The notes beneath the pieces were generated by a model. The model was given only the letters and a program-made list of their open reading frames with translations, was not told the origin of the DNA and did no database searches. A program made the position numbers and the translations under genes. Source: Desulfobacterales bacterium (lineage in GTDB: Bacteria; Desulfobacterota; Desulfobacteria; Desulfobacterales; RPRI01). Taken from it: 48,087 nt of DNA. Below are positions 6,696 through 14,462 of this stretch, piece after piece; the stretch's first letter is position 1; each line of letters begins with the position of its first letter. The stretch spans positions 1 to 48,087 of the forward strand of contig JAUYEO010000182.1 of NCBI GenBank assembly GCA_030689795.1, read 5' to 3'.

Positions 6696-6864
6696 ATCCA
6701 ACCAAAAGTCGTAACAAACGGGTTACTTGTCAAAACGTCAATGTCAAAACGGAAATATTATTTAACTTTACTCCAATCTATGAGAGATTTTTTTCTTGAC
6801 AACCTAAGGCCATATAGATGTTACCCGTCAATTCCGAGTCTTATGAAATTTTTCCAAAAAAAAC

Positions 6865-6893
6865 TTGACATGACCCAATCTTGGTTTTATATT
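6865..6893 (+). promoter_or_regulatory. Sigma-70 promoter of arsR
   Basis: Consensus TTGACA (6865-6870), 17-base spacer, TATATT (6888-6893), ending 41 bp before the ArsR start codon. The candidate operator starts at 6889 and covers the -10 box, as expected for a repressor. Confidence 0.75.
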
Positions 6894-6920
6894 TAAGCCG
6901 TTGCTTAATCACTTAATTAT
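6889..6920. promoter_or_regulatory. ArsR operator candidate 1
   Basis: ATATTTAAGCCGTTGCTTAA then TCACTTAATTAT. The same pattern, ATATTTAAGYYGTTRCTTAA followed by TYACTTAA, recurs at 7367-7394 ahead of the CGCGC peptide. The AAGY...RCTT core is dyad-like. Overlap with the promoter indicates repression. Confidence 0.65.
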
Positions 6921-6934
6921 GGTATTGTTGCCCT

Positions 6935-7348
6935 ATGAAAATAGAACCTTCCGAGATATTTAAAGTGTTGAGCGTGGAAACACGCGTTAAAATAATCGAG
7001 CTACTTAAAGGCCAGGGACCTTTAGGTACTAAGGATATTGCAGCAACGATCGGCATAACAACTGCGGCCGTATCCCAACACCTCAAAATATTAAAACAAG
7101 CTGGTCTTGTCAGAAGCGAGAGGAAAGGATACTGGATACCATATTCGATAGATGAAAAAGCAATGGAAAATTGCCGGGAAATATTGAATGAAGTTTGCAC
7201 GTGCGGATGCCAAGGAACAGGAAAATTTAGAGAATCCGAATCGGAAAGATCGAATTTGGAATCCCTGAAAAAGTATGAGGAAGAACTCAGAAATGAGATT
7301 AGTGCCGTACGACAAAGGTTAAAAGAACTGGAGTCCATGAAAAGGTAG
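6935..7348 (+). CDS. ArsR/SmtB-family transcriptional regulator
   Basis: A 137-residue winged-helix repressor. Residues 1-75 carry the ArsR fold: VLSVETRVKIIELLKGQGPL, then the recognition helix region TTAAVSQHLKILKQAGLVRS and the wing ERKGYWIPYSI. A Cys cluster, EVCTCGCQGTG, follows at about 88-98. A charged coiled-coil tail (about 103-137) ends the protein. ArsR proteins release DNA on metal or metalloid binding; the CTCGC cluster is a plausible sensor site (inference). The gene has its own strong promoter overlapped by an operator-like sequence, so it probably represses itself. The same sequence precedes the next small gene, making both one regulon. Confidence 0.9.
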   Translation: MKIEPSEIFKVLSVETRVKIIELLKGQGPLGTKDIAATIGITTAAVSQHLKILKQAGLVRSERKGYWIPYSIDEKAMENCREILNEVCTCGCQGTGKFRESESERSNLESLKKYEEELRNEISAVRQRLKELESMKR

Positions 7349-7366
7349 GCAATTTTTTTTGCCCAA

Positions 7367-7394
7367 ATATTTAAGTTGTTACTTAATTACTTAA
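7367..7394. promoter_or_regulatory. ArsR operator candidate 2
   Basis: ATATTTAAGTTGTTACTTAA then TTACTTAA, matching the element over the arsR promoter at 23 of 28 positions. It sits 20 bp before the start of the CGCGC peptide gene and 18 bp after the ArsR stop. Confidence 0.65.
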
Positions 7395-7414
7395 ACAGAA
7401 AGGAGGTGATCAAG

Positions 7415-7516
7415 ATGGCAGAGAAAAAGAACGTCTGCGGTTGTGGCTGTATTCCGCTGAAGCAAGCCAGTGAAAAGCCAGTCAAAGACAAAAAGGACGA
7501 CAAGAAATCTAAGTAG
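7415..7516 (+). CDS. CGCGC micropeptide, 33 aa, putative metal-binding
   Basis: A short gene with a perfect ribosome-binding site (AGGAGGTGAT, ending 4 bases before ATG) encoding 33 residues. It has a Cys-Gly-Cys-Gly-Cys centre (VCGCGCIPLKQ) and a Lys/Asp-rich tail (KPVKDKKDDKKSK). The CxCxC pattern resembles metallothionein and metal-trafficking peptides, and echoes the CTCGC cluster of the ArsR protein just upstream. It sits behind a second copy of the ArsR operator and ahead of a CopD-like membrane protein, so a role as cytoplasmic metal or metalloid buffer or chaperone is a reasonable inference. Function is not established, but the ribosome-binding site and context make it a convincing gene. 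Confidence 0.75.
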   Translation: MAEKKNVCGCGCIPLKQASEKPVKDKKDDKKSK

Positions 7517-7615
7517 GTAGAAGGTTTTATGGCACCGGCAAGGGGGATGGGAGTGTTAAGAAAAATTTCTGTCCCCTTTTGTCTGTTTGCAGAACTTTTC
7601 GAACGGAGGTGCAAA

Positions 7616-8107
7616 ATGAATCTATGGATACTGGCATTGAGCCATTTTATCCATGTTATGGGAACAGTAGTATGGATTGGTGGAATTTTGATGACACTTT
7701 TAGTAATATTACCAGGCTCGAAAACTGCTTTGAAATCGCAGCCCATGGTTGGCAAACTGATGACGGAGGTTGCAAAACGCTTTACTCCAATGGCTAACAT
7801 AAGCATCTTTTTGCTAATTGCCACGGGTATTATCATTTTCTGCTATGACAAAAACTACACATTTCTTTTAGATCCGGAAAATCGTTGGAATGTTGTGATT
7901 GCTTTAAAACATTTTTTCGTCGCCACAATGATTATTATCCACTTCTACAGAGGATTGATACTGAATCCAAAAATCGAAAGATTTTCCTCACAACCAAATG
8001 AAAACAAAACGACAACATTAAAGAAGATTTCGTTAGACCTTGTTAAAATAAACTTTGCATTGGGAATCATGGTCCTGTTGCTGACCGCGGTCTCAATATC
8101 CATCTAA
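7616..8107 (+). CDS. CopD-like integral membrane protein
   Basis: A 163-residue protein with four predicted membrane helices. The first contains HFIHVMGTVVWIGGILM (about 9-25), a His-rich helix typical of CopD-like and related membrane proteins. The others lie near 60-80, 98-118 and 140-163. I start it at ATG 7616, preceded by GGAGGTGCAAA. An upstream in-frame start at 7529 would add 29 unlikely residues. CopD-type proteins are implicated in copper import or haem/redox membrane functions. Lying 99 bp after the CGCGC peptide in the same direction, it is probably co-regulated by the ArsR protein (inference). The actual substrate is unknown. Confidence 0.7.
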   Translation: MNLWILALSHFIHVMGTVVWIGGILMTLLVILPGSKTALKSQPMVGKLMTEVAKRFTPMANISIFLLIATGIIIFCYDKNYTFLLDPENRWNVVIALKHFFVATMIIIHFYRGLILNPKIERFSSQPNENKTTTLKKISLDLVKINFALGIMVLLLTAVSISI

Positions 8108-8223
8108 TCATCACCACAATGAGTTTATTGCATGGCAGATAACGTAAAAATCAGCCGCGCTGCTTTCAGTCTTCTGATCAGTCATCGGCTGAATTTGTTT
8201 TGATATAGTCTTTGACCCCTTTT

Positions 8224-8667
8224 TTAATCTAACTCGACTAACTCCTTACAACTCCCACAGCGCTTGGCGCCGCGAAAGAGCTGGTCACTGCAATGAGGGC
8301 ATCTGTAGCGATTTTCCTCTGCTTCCATCCACTTTTCAGTACCCAGCTTTTTTCTGGCGGGGACAGAGCGGAGTATTACTTTTTTACCAACAGGAACAGG
8401 AAAATCATCAATTAATTTACAAGGAAACTCTTTACATTGATGGCAGCCTTCATATTTTTTCTCCATTACACACGTTCGAATACCACATGTCTGGCAGTAT
8501 ACAAATTTTTCGTCTGATAAACAGCCTTTGCAGGCTATTTGTTCAGGTGTAACACCATAAGCACTGGCTAATTTATCTTTCAGTTTTTGATTATTGTCGC
8601 GACTTGCCATATAAACACCGCAAACGCCGCAATACAGACCGCAAGGTGCTGATAATTCTTTGTTCAT
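8224..8667 (-). CDS. DUF3795 domain protein (Cys-rich), copy 2
   Basis: A 147-residue paralogue of the gene at 5405-5896, with the same layout: APCGLYCGVCGVYMASRDNN at about 7-26, CKGCLSDEKFVYCQTCGIRTC in the middle, CHQCKEFPC, and a terminal zinc ribbon CPHCSDQLFRGAKRCGSCK. About half the residues match copy 1, with a shorter linker after residue 35. The function of the family is unknown. It lies 28 bp downstream of the ECF sigma factor gene on the same strand and may be co-transcribed with it. Confidence 0.86.
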   Translation of the reverse strand: MNKELSAPCGLYCGVCGVYMASRDNNQKLKDKLASAYGVTPEQIACKGCLSDEKFVYCQTCGIRTCVMEKKYEGCHQCKEFPCKLIDDFPVPVGKKVILRSVPARKKLGTEKWMEAEENRYRCPHCSDQLFRGAKRCGSCKELVELD

Positions 8668-8695
8668 TGTATTGTTTCCTTTCTACTAAATTATG

Positions 8696-9538
8696 TTATT
8701 GAAGTAATTTAAATCTGCCTGAATCCAGCATCTCTTTTATGCTTCCAATGAACGTTTCCGGTGCGGCATAATCAAGATGGCTCCGAAAGAGTGTGGAGAC
8801 CCGGTTAAGCTCATCCAGCTCATGAAGATACGACTCGTCAAAATCATCGGTCTGATGTTTACGTTCATGATTTACAAATATTAATTTTTCGGGCTTGACC
8901 CATCCGGTTTTAACTGCAGAAGGGGCCAAACGACTGCAATGGCAGGGATTTTCTGAATTTATAAGACCGCAGTTTTTTTGCATGAATTTTCGAATAAGTT
9001 TTCTGGCACGCGAAAGGCGCTGCCGAAACGCTTCAGGTGTGATATCCAATATATAAGCGCCCTCATTACTCTTAACTTCAAATATCTCGCCCAGCGCATA
9101 TGCCATTCGAAGGTTGCGATCCAGACACTGCAGCAATCCCTGAAGACAGTTTAGTCTTAACTCCTTTACAATAAGTTTCTGCTCGGCTTCTGACACGGAT
9201 GGATGCCATGTATCTGCAAACCCCTTGTCAATCTGCTGCTGACATTGATCAAAATTGATCTCTATGAGTTCGGCGCGCCGTTTGCGTATAGTCAGCAGGT
9301 GGTTGGCCGAGATACGATATGCCCATGTCATAAACGCGCTCTCTTTACGAAAACTGCTTAGATGGGTGATGACTTTTATCAGAATTTCCTGGGCTGCGTC
9401 TTCGGCATCTTCAGGGTGTGCAAGCATCCGCAGTGCAAGCCTGTAAACACGATCCTGTATACACCCGACAAGATTTTCGAGAGCCTTCTTTTCTCCAACA
9501 ACTGCCAACTCAACCAGTTTTTCAATATCTGATTCCAT
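8696..9538 (-). CDS. ECF-type RNA polymerase sigma factor with C-terminal extension
   Basis: A 280-residue sigma-70-family protein. Region 2 is at about 25-95 (HPEDAEDAAQEILIKVI and TWAYRISANHLLTIRKRR). Region 4 is at about 125-190 (LGEIFEVKSNEGAYILDITP and AFRQRLSRARKLIRKF), with a normal recognition helix. Typical ECF factors end near 190. This one has an extra 90 residues with a CHC motif (ENPCHCSRLAP) and a charged helical tail, which may sense or bind a ligand or zinc. No anti-sigma gene is adjacent; the downstream neighbour on the same strand is DUF3795 copy 2. An AT-rich hairpin at 9540-9570 covers its translation start region. Confidence 0.88.
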   Translation of the reverse strand: MESDIEKLVELAVVGEKKALENLVGCIQDRVYRLALRMLAHPEDAEDAAQEILIKVITHLSSFRKESAFMTWAYRISANHLLTIRKRRAELIEINFDQCQQQIDKGFADTWHPSVSEAEQKLIVKELRLNCLQGLLQCLDRNLRMAYALGEIFEVKSNEGAYILDITPEAFRQRLSRARKLIRKFMQKNCGLINSENPCHCSRLAPSAVKTGWVKPEKLIFVNHERKHQTDDFDESYLHELDELNRVSTLFRSHLDYAAPETFIGSIKEMLDSGRFKLLQ

Positions 9539-9539
9539 T

Positions 9540-9570
9540 TTCTAAAAATCCTTTTTTTGGTCTTTTAGAA
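9540..9570 (-). promoter_or_regulatory. Leader hairpin in front of the sigma factor gene
   Basis: TTCTAAAA (9540-9547) and TTTTAGAA (9563-9570) form an 8-bp perfect stem. The loop contains the likely ribosome-binding site (AAAAAGGAT on the coding strand). The stem ends 1 base before the start codon, so it could modulate translation. Confidence 0.3.
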
Positions 9571-9684
9571 TTTAGACAGTTGGGATTGCAAAGTGTGACT
9601 GAATAATTAATAATTTTTCTTGCGTAATCGTTTCTTCATTATCGATATTATCTACGATCGGCCATTGGTAATAAGCGGAATCAT

Positions 9685-10017
9685 CTATTTCTTGATGAGT
9701 TCGATAAGTTTTTCAATAACCTGGTTCAACTTATCATTCCTGATATGGCCAGCGCGATACAAAATAATGTGGCTGTCTGCGGTAAACAGCCGATTGGGTC
9801 TTATATTGCCTGGTTGTTTGAGATTACCTGATTCAAAATCAGTTTCATCGATTGATATGGCGTAGGTGTCTTTGATGGTTTTGCTGGTTATCTGGCAAAG
9901 AATGGCATCGTCTCCTTCGAGCTGAGCGAGTACAAGAGCAGGCCGGCGCTTGGACTGGCTTAGATATGAGAAAGGGAATGGGATGACAACAACATCCCCT
10001 TTTATAAATTTTGCCAT
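9685..10017 (-). CDS. MazF/PemK-family toxin
   Basis: A 110-residue endoribonuclease-type toxin. It shows the family opening FIKGDVVVIPFPFSYLSQSK at about 4-23, the RRPALVLAQ strand (24-32), ITSKTI (about 43) and the C-terminal RPNRLFTADSHIILYRAGHI (73-92). The strand order of the MazF/CcdB-like barrel is complete, including the conserved RPAL arginine. MazF toxins cleave mRNA, sometimes tRNA or rRNA, at short sequence motifs. The gene overlaps its antitoxin by 16 bases and follows it in the same leftward operon. Confidence 0.92.
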   Translation of the reverse strand: MAKFIKGDVVVIPFPFSYLSQSKRRPALVLAQLEGDDAILCQITSKTIKDTYAISIDETDFESGNLKQPGNIRPNRLFTADSHIILYRAGHIRNDKLNQVIEKLIELIKK

Positions 10018-10196
10018 GCTTCGTCCTCCTCAGGCGTTAACCAATCCTTAGACAAAGAGGATTCGCTCACTATGGCAATATCCATCTTTTCACGAACGAT
10101 TTTTGCCTTCAGGAAATGGACGAAATCAAGCACTTCGGTCAGAAACGGTTCGGGTGCCTTTTCAATCTCGCTTATAAGTAATTCTTTTGTACTCAT
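10002..10196 (-). CDS. Antitoxin of the MazF pair, DUF2281-like
   Basis: A short antitoxin of 64 residues, MSTKELLISEIEKAPEPFLT..., with the helical VLDFVHFLKAK segment (about 24-34) common to DUF2281-type partners of MazF/PIN toxins. The acidic tail DWLTPEEDEAWQNL is a standard toxin-binding end. I start at ATG 10196, with GAGG about 10 bases upstream. An ATG six codons earlier (10214) is possible. The long 16-base overlap with mazF suggests strict coupling. Confidence 0.8.
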   Translation of the reverse strand: MSTKELLISEIEKAPEPFLTEVLDFVHFLKAKIVREKMDIAIVSESSLSKDWLTPEEDEAWQNL

Positions 10197-10222
10197 GATA
10201 TGATACCTCATCACTTAAATTC

Positions 10223-10270
10223 TTGAACCGAAACAGCGGGTATATTCTCAGCTGCTTGCGGCGGGGAATC
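10223..10270 (+). repeat. GAACCGAAAC interspersed repeat, copy 1
   Basis: TTGAACCGAAACAGCGGG, a short variable part, then GCGGCGGGGAATC. Related copies lie at 20732-20843 and, reversed, at 29656-29681. The rest of the gap 10271-10506 is AT-rich without a gene I can support. Confidence 0.65.
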
Positions 10271-10506
10271 TTCATTTTTCAATATGTTAAGGATATTGAT
10301 TGTTACAGTGGAAATCAATAAAAAATTATCACCAAACCATAAAATCAAATTTTTTAATCAGATGCGGCTTAATCTGAGATATCATCATTGCCTGATGTTT
10401 CAAAATGTGATGACAAAAGTCCCATATTTGAGTATCGTGGATCCATGAAGTCATTTCGTTTTGTCGCCCATGGCTTTAAACCGGTCTAAAGGAAAATGCC
10501 CAGGAG

Positions 10507-11739
10507 ATGAAGAAGCCACTATGGCGTGACGGTTGGTTGATGGCAATCTGTGTTGGCCGAATCCTCATGTATATGAACTACATGGTTTATGCCGCGTGTC
10601 TGCCGATCCTCAAGAACGAATGGGGGATGTCGGCAACGCAGGCCGGCTCGATTGTGTCCGGATTCATGATCGGTTACGCAGCGTCGCTGGCAATCGCATC
10701 CTGGTTGTCGGATCATTTCGGCGCCCGTCGGATATTCGTGCTGTCGGCAATCACCAGCACGGTCACCGCCCTCTTGTTCGGTTTCTTTGCGCGCGACTAT
10801 CTGACGACACTGCTTCTCCATTCTTTACTTGGCGTCGCCCAGGGCGGCATATATACCCCCGGCATCGTTTTAATGGCCGAGAGGTTTCCGGTCGATTGCC
10901 GCGGGGGCGCGGTCGGCTGGTTTATCGCGAGCACCTCTCTGGGCTATGCATGTTCCCTGGCCGTTTCGGGAATCCTGATCGCGCTGGGAGGCCATGTGCT
11001 CGCCTTCATCGGTACGGGCATTCTGCCTTCCGCGGGGGCATTGATCTTATGGACCGCACTCAGGCGTACGCCGAATATCATTCATGACCGCAGCGCCGGC
11101 GTAAGCTTAATGACTGTTCTGAGGAACGAACGGAATGTCAGGTCACTGATGGCAGGTTACACTTGTCATTGCTGGGAGTTGCTCGGCATGTGGGCATGGA
11201 CCCCCGCCTTTCTCGCGGCAAGCCTTGCTTTATCCGGTGCTGCTTCGACCCGATCCGTAGAGCTTGCAGCCTATTGCGTGGCCGCCATGCACATTGTCGG
11301 CGCCGTCGCTTCATCCACCATGGGGCATTTGTCGGACTTTCTGGGGCGGCGGGCCGTTCTGACCGGACTCGGCGCAGCCGGAGCGCTTCTATCCCTGATC
11401 TTTGGCTGGCTGGTCGCCGCGCCCGTGCCGATCCTGGTTGTATTGATGCTCATCTACGGATTTGTGGCCATCGGTGATTCTCCGGTACTTTCGGCCGCAA
11501 TTACTGAAGCCGTTGCGCCCAATCGTCTTGGGTCGGTACTGGCGGTACGTTCCCTTCTCGGGTTCGGCGCAGGCGCCGTCTCGCCGGTGGCCTTCGGAGC
11601 AGTGCTTGATTACCTGCGCATCGGCGATAATGTTGCCTCGGCATGGGGACCGGCTTTTATGGTTTTTGCGATCGGCGGGTTCGGCGCCACTTGGTACGCA
11701 TGGCGCCTTAGCCCATCCGTCGCTGCCAAACAAATATAG
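10507..11739 (+). CDS. Major facilitator superfamily transporter
   Basis: A 410-residue inner-membrane transporter with about 12 membrane helices. The MFS loop 2-3 signature reads SWLSDHFGARRIF near residues 65-77, and the equivalent in the second half is GHLSDFLGRRAVLTG (about 272-286). This is the sugar/organic-anion type of MFS; the substrate cannot be predicted. Unlike its neighbours the gene is visibly GC-rich, with GC-ending codons, and has no partners on its strand, which suggests horizontal acquisition. The start is uncertain: AGGAG directly abuts the ATG at 10507, leaving almost no spacing; an internal ATG lies at 10540. Confidence 0.88.
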   Translation: MKKPLWRDGWLMAICVGRILMYMNYMVYAACLPILKNEWGMSATQAGSIVSGFMIGYAASLAIASWLSDHFGARRIFVLSAITSTVTALLFGFFARDYLTTLLLHSLLGVAQGGIYTPGIVLMAERFPVDCRGGAVGWFIASTSLGYACSLAVSGILIALGGHVLAFIGTGILPSAGALILWTALRRTPNIIHDRSAGVSLMTVLRNERNVRSLMAGYTCHCWELLGMWAWTPAFLAASLALSGAASTRSVELAAYCVAAMHIVGAVASSTMGHLSDFLGRRAVLTGLGAAGALLSLIFGWLVAAPVPILVVLMLIYGFVAIGDSPVLSAAITEAVAPNRLGSVLAVRSLLGFGAGAVSPVAFGAVLDYLRIGDNVASAWGPAFMVFAIGGFGATWYAWRLSPSVAAKQI

Positions 11740-11813
11740 TCCGGATTTAGCGAAGTAGAATCTGAAAGCTTTGAATATCTACCATTCGGGTCTGGCAGAG
11801 GTCAGTTCAGACG

Positions 11814-13349
11814 TCAATGAAAAACTTTGCTCCTGTCGAGGTTGCGGTATTGAATCGCCTCCGAAACATGATCTACGCTTATATCCGTTTTCCCGTCAAG
11901 ATCCGCTATTGTGCGGGCTATTTTTAAAATCCGATTGAAAGCCCTTGCAGACAGCCCCAGTTTATCTATTGCAGCCTCAAGGAGGCTGCACGAAGCATCG
12001 TCTATTTTGCAATATTTTTTTATATGCCGGCTGTTCATCTGGGAATTGCTGTATACTTTCGTCTGCCTGAACCGCTCCGACTGAATAGCTCTGGCATCGG
12101 TTACCCGTTTCAGTATATCTTCCGATGATTCTGCAGTAATGTCCACCATAAGATCCCTGTACGGAACGGCCGGTACTTCAACATGAATATCAATCCTGTC
12201 CATGAGTGGTCCCGATATTTTCGATCTGTATCTGTGTATCTGCTGGTATGTGCATTTGCATTCATGCTTGGGGTCCGAGAAATAGCCGCATGGACATGGA
12301 TTCATAGCTGCCACAAGCATGAAACTCGATGGATATGTAATTGTCGATGAAGCTCTTGATATCGTAACCTTCATGTCCTCAAGCGGCTGCCGCAGTACTT
12401 CAAGTACATGTTTCTTGAATTCTGAAAGCTCGTCTAAAAAAAGGACTCCGTTATGCGCAAGGCTGACCTCTCCCGGCCTTGGCACATGACCTCCTCCGAT
12501 TAAACCAGCATCCGAAATAGTATGATGCGGAGACCTGAAAGGCCTTTTGACGACCAGGGCATCTCCTTTGGGAAGCATACCCGTAACACTATAGACCTTT
12601 GTAGTCTCAAGCGCTTCTTCGAAAGTTATCGGAGGCAATACGGAGGGAAGTCGTTTTGCAAGCATGGTCTTTCCCGAACCGGGCGGACCGATCATGATAA
12701 GGTTATGGCCGCCTGCCGCGGCTACTTCAAGCGCTCTTTTGGCATGTTCCTGTCCTCTTACTTCGGAAAAATCGACATCATGCCGGCTGTTTCCTTCAAA
12801 TAATGCAGATATATCGGTTTTTGCCGCCTCGAGTTGTTCGGCTCCACGGAAAAAATCGGTCACCTGAGACAGTGTCTTAACCGGAAAAACCGAAATTCCT
12901 CCTACAACCGAAGCCTCTTTCCCGTTTTCAAAAGGAACTATGATGCCTTCATAACCTGCATCTTTAGCCGAAAGCGCCATAGGCAGAGAGCCGTTTACAG
13001 GCTTTATGCGCCCGTCCAGCGACAGCTCGCCGAGCACGAGATATCTTGCGAGCATTTTTTTCATAACAATGCCTGTCGCGGCAAGTATTCCAAGGGCGAT
13101 CGGCAGATCGAAACCGGTTCCTTCTTTTTTTATGTTGGCCGGGGCAAGGTTGACTGTTATTCTGTCGTCCGGAAATGAATATCCTGAATTTGTAATGGCG
13201 GATTTAACGCGTTCCCTGCTCTCCTTTACCGCTGCTTCCGGAAGGCCTACCGTAGTAAAAGAAGGAAGCCCTGAAGCAATATCCACCTCCACCTCAACAA
13301 GATATGCGTCTATGCCGATAACCGCGCTGCTCAAAACCTTTGCAAGCAT
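11814..13349 (-). CDS. comM: YifB/ComM family Mg-chelatase-like AAA ATPase
   Basis: A 511-residue protein with an N-terminal Lon-like fold (about 20-140), an AAA+ Mg-chelatase core and a C-terminal lid domain. Visible motifs: Walker A GPPGSGKTML (about 217-226), Walker B LFLDELSEF, sensor AAMNPCPCGYF with its Cys pair, and arginine-rich YRSKISGPLMDRIDIHVEV. ComM is a hexameric branch-migration helicase that extends recombination of incoming DNA in natural transformation. The start is ATG 13349, with AGGAGGAATC just upstream; an upstream extension to 13421 looks untranslated. It stands alone on the minus strand, divergent from lpxC. The type IV pilus genes elsewhere in the window are a thematic match for DNA uptake. 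Confidence 0.93.
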   Translation of the reverse strand: MLAKVLSSAVIGIDAYLVEVEVDIASGLPSFTTVGLPEAAVKESRERVKSAITNSGYSFPDDRITVNLAPANIKKEGTGFDLPIALGILAATGIVMKKMLARYLVLGELSLDGRIKPVNGSLPMALSAKDAGYEGIIVPFENGKEASVVGGISVFPVKTLSQVTDFFRGAEQLEAAKTDISALFEGNSRHDVDFSEVRGQEHAKRALEVAAAGGHNLIMIGPPGSGKTMLAKRLPSVLPPITFEEALETTKVYSVTGMLPKGDALVVKRPFRSPHHTISDAGLIGGGHVPRPGEVSLAHNGVLFLDELSEFKKHVLEVLRQPLEDMKVTISRASSTITYPSSFMLVAAMNPCPCGYFSDPKHECKCTYQQIHRYRSKISGPLMDRIDIHVEVPAVPYRDLMVDITAESSEDILKRVTDARAIQSERFRQTKVYSNSQMNSRHIKKYCKIDDASCSLLEAAIDKLGLSARAFNRILKIARTIADLDGKTDISVDHVSEAIQYRNLDRSKVFH

Positions 13350-13574
13350 GATTCCTCCTTTTTTAAAGGTAAAAAGCCGGCCCCGAGAGTCATCTATACA
13401 GAATAATATTGTTAAGATCAAGAATTTGTTGACAATAAAGGTGCGGTTAAGTTATTGTTGCGATACATATTTTTCTGAGATATATTCCGCATGACTTCCG
13501 GATACATGCTGTAACAGCAGTTGAAGACTGAATTATAACGCTGGTTAAAGGAATGTGGAATTCTGACTGATATA

Positions 13575-14441
13575 ATGGGTTGCTATTTAAATCAAAGAAC
13601 TGTTGCAAAAACCGTTTGCTGTTCGGGTATTGGTGTTCACTCAGGCAAGGATGTTAATCTGACGATAAAGCCGGCGCCGGAAAATTATGGAATCAAATTC
13701 ATAAGAACCGATCTTCCCGACAACCCGAGCATACCTGCACGCTTCAGCATGGTTGTGGATACGAGCCTCGCAACTGTTATCGGGCATGACGGGTTTATTG
13801 TTTCAACCATAGAACATCTCATGGCGACATTTGCCGGACTTTCAATTGACAATGCCGCTGTTGAGCTTGATTCATACGAAATGCCGATAATGGATGGAAG
13901 TGCCGAGCCTTTCACGCGCCTGATAAAAGAGGCAGGGGTTAAGGAACAGGATGGCCCGAGATATTATTTTGTTGTGAAGAAACCCATCGAGCTGAAAAAA
14001 GACGGAAAATCTGTAGGGATATATCCTTCATCAGATTTTAGAATTACATGCACCATAGAATTTGATCATCCTCTGATAAAAAAACAGACTTTTTCTGCCG
14101 GAATTACCGAGCATGTATTTGAGCAGGAAATATGCAGCGCAAGGACTTTCGGTTTTTTACACGAAATCGAATATCTTAAGCAGTATGGGTTTGCCCGTGG
14201 AGGATCTCTTGAGAATGTTGTTGTAATTGACAAAAGCGCTATTTTAAACAATGATGGTCTCCGTTTTCCGGATGAATTTGTCAGGCATAAAACCCTGGAT
14301 TCCATAGGCGACTTTTCTCTACTTGGTTTGCCTGTCATAGGGCATTTTGTGCTGAACAAATCAGGACATGCTTTTAATCATGCTTTTATTGAAACGTTTT
14401 TTTCCGAGAAAGAATCCTGGGAAACCCGAACTCTTACATGA
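13575..14441 (+). CDS. lpxC: UDP-3-O-acyl-N-acetylglucosamine deacetylase
   Basis: A 288-residue LpxC, the zinc hydrolase that commits the cell to lipid A synthesis. Zinc ligands are visible as His81 (IEHLMATF), His238 (VRHKTLDSIGD) and Asp242. Glu80 is the catalytic base and His265 (GHAFNHAF) the general acid. Length and both repeated domains are normal. It shows that the organism makes lipopolysaccharide and is Gram-negative. It starts a rightward run followed by DUF4390, ntrY-like, ntrX-like, rsmD and coaD, an order I recall from Desulfobacterota. The deacetylase is usually controlled by proteolysis; no regulatory site is obvious upstream. Confidence 0.97.
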   Translation: MGCYLNQRTVAKTVCCSGIGVHSGKDVNLTIKPAPENYGIKFIRTDLPDNPSIPARFSMVVDTSLATVIGHDGFIVSTIEHLMATFAGLSIDNAAVELDSYEMPIMDGSAEPFTRLIKEAGVKEQDGPRYYFVVKKPIELKKDGKSVGIYPSSDFRITCTIEFDHPLIKKQTFSAGITEHVFEQEICSARTFGFLHEIEYLKQYGFARGGSLENVVVIDKSAILNNDGLRFPDEFVRHKTLDSIGDFSLLGLPVIGHFVLNKSGHAFNHAFIETFFSEKESWETRTLT

Positions 14442-14462
14442 TAACAAAAGATAAAAACCGAT

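Noticed and set aside
7529..7615. Longer N-terminus of the CopD-like protein
   Set aside because: The ATG at 7616 has GGAGGTG upstream and directly starts the first membrane helix; the extra 29 residues are unlike the family.
10519..11758. Several long frames on both strands within the MFS gene
   Set aside because: They arise from its high GC content; only the 12-helix frame is protein-like.
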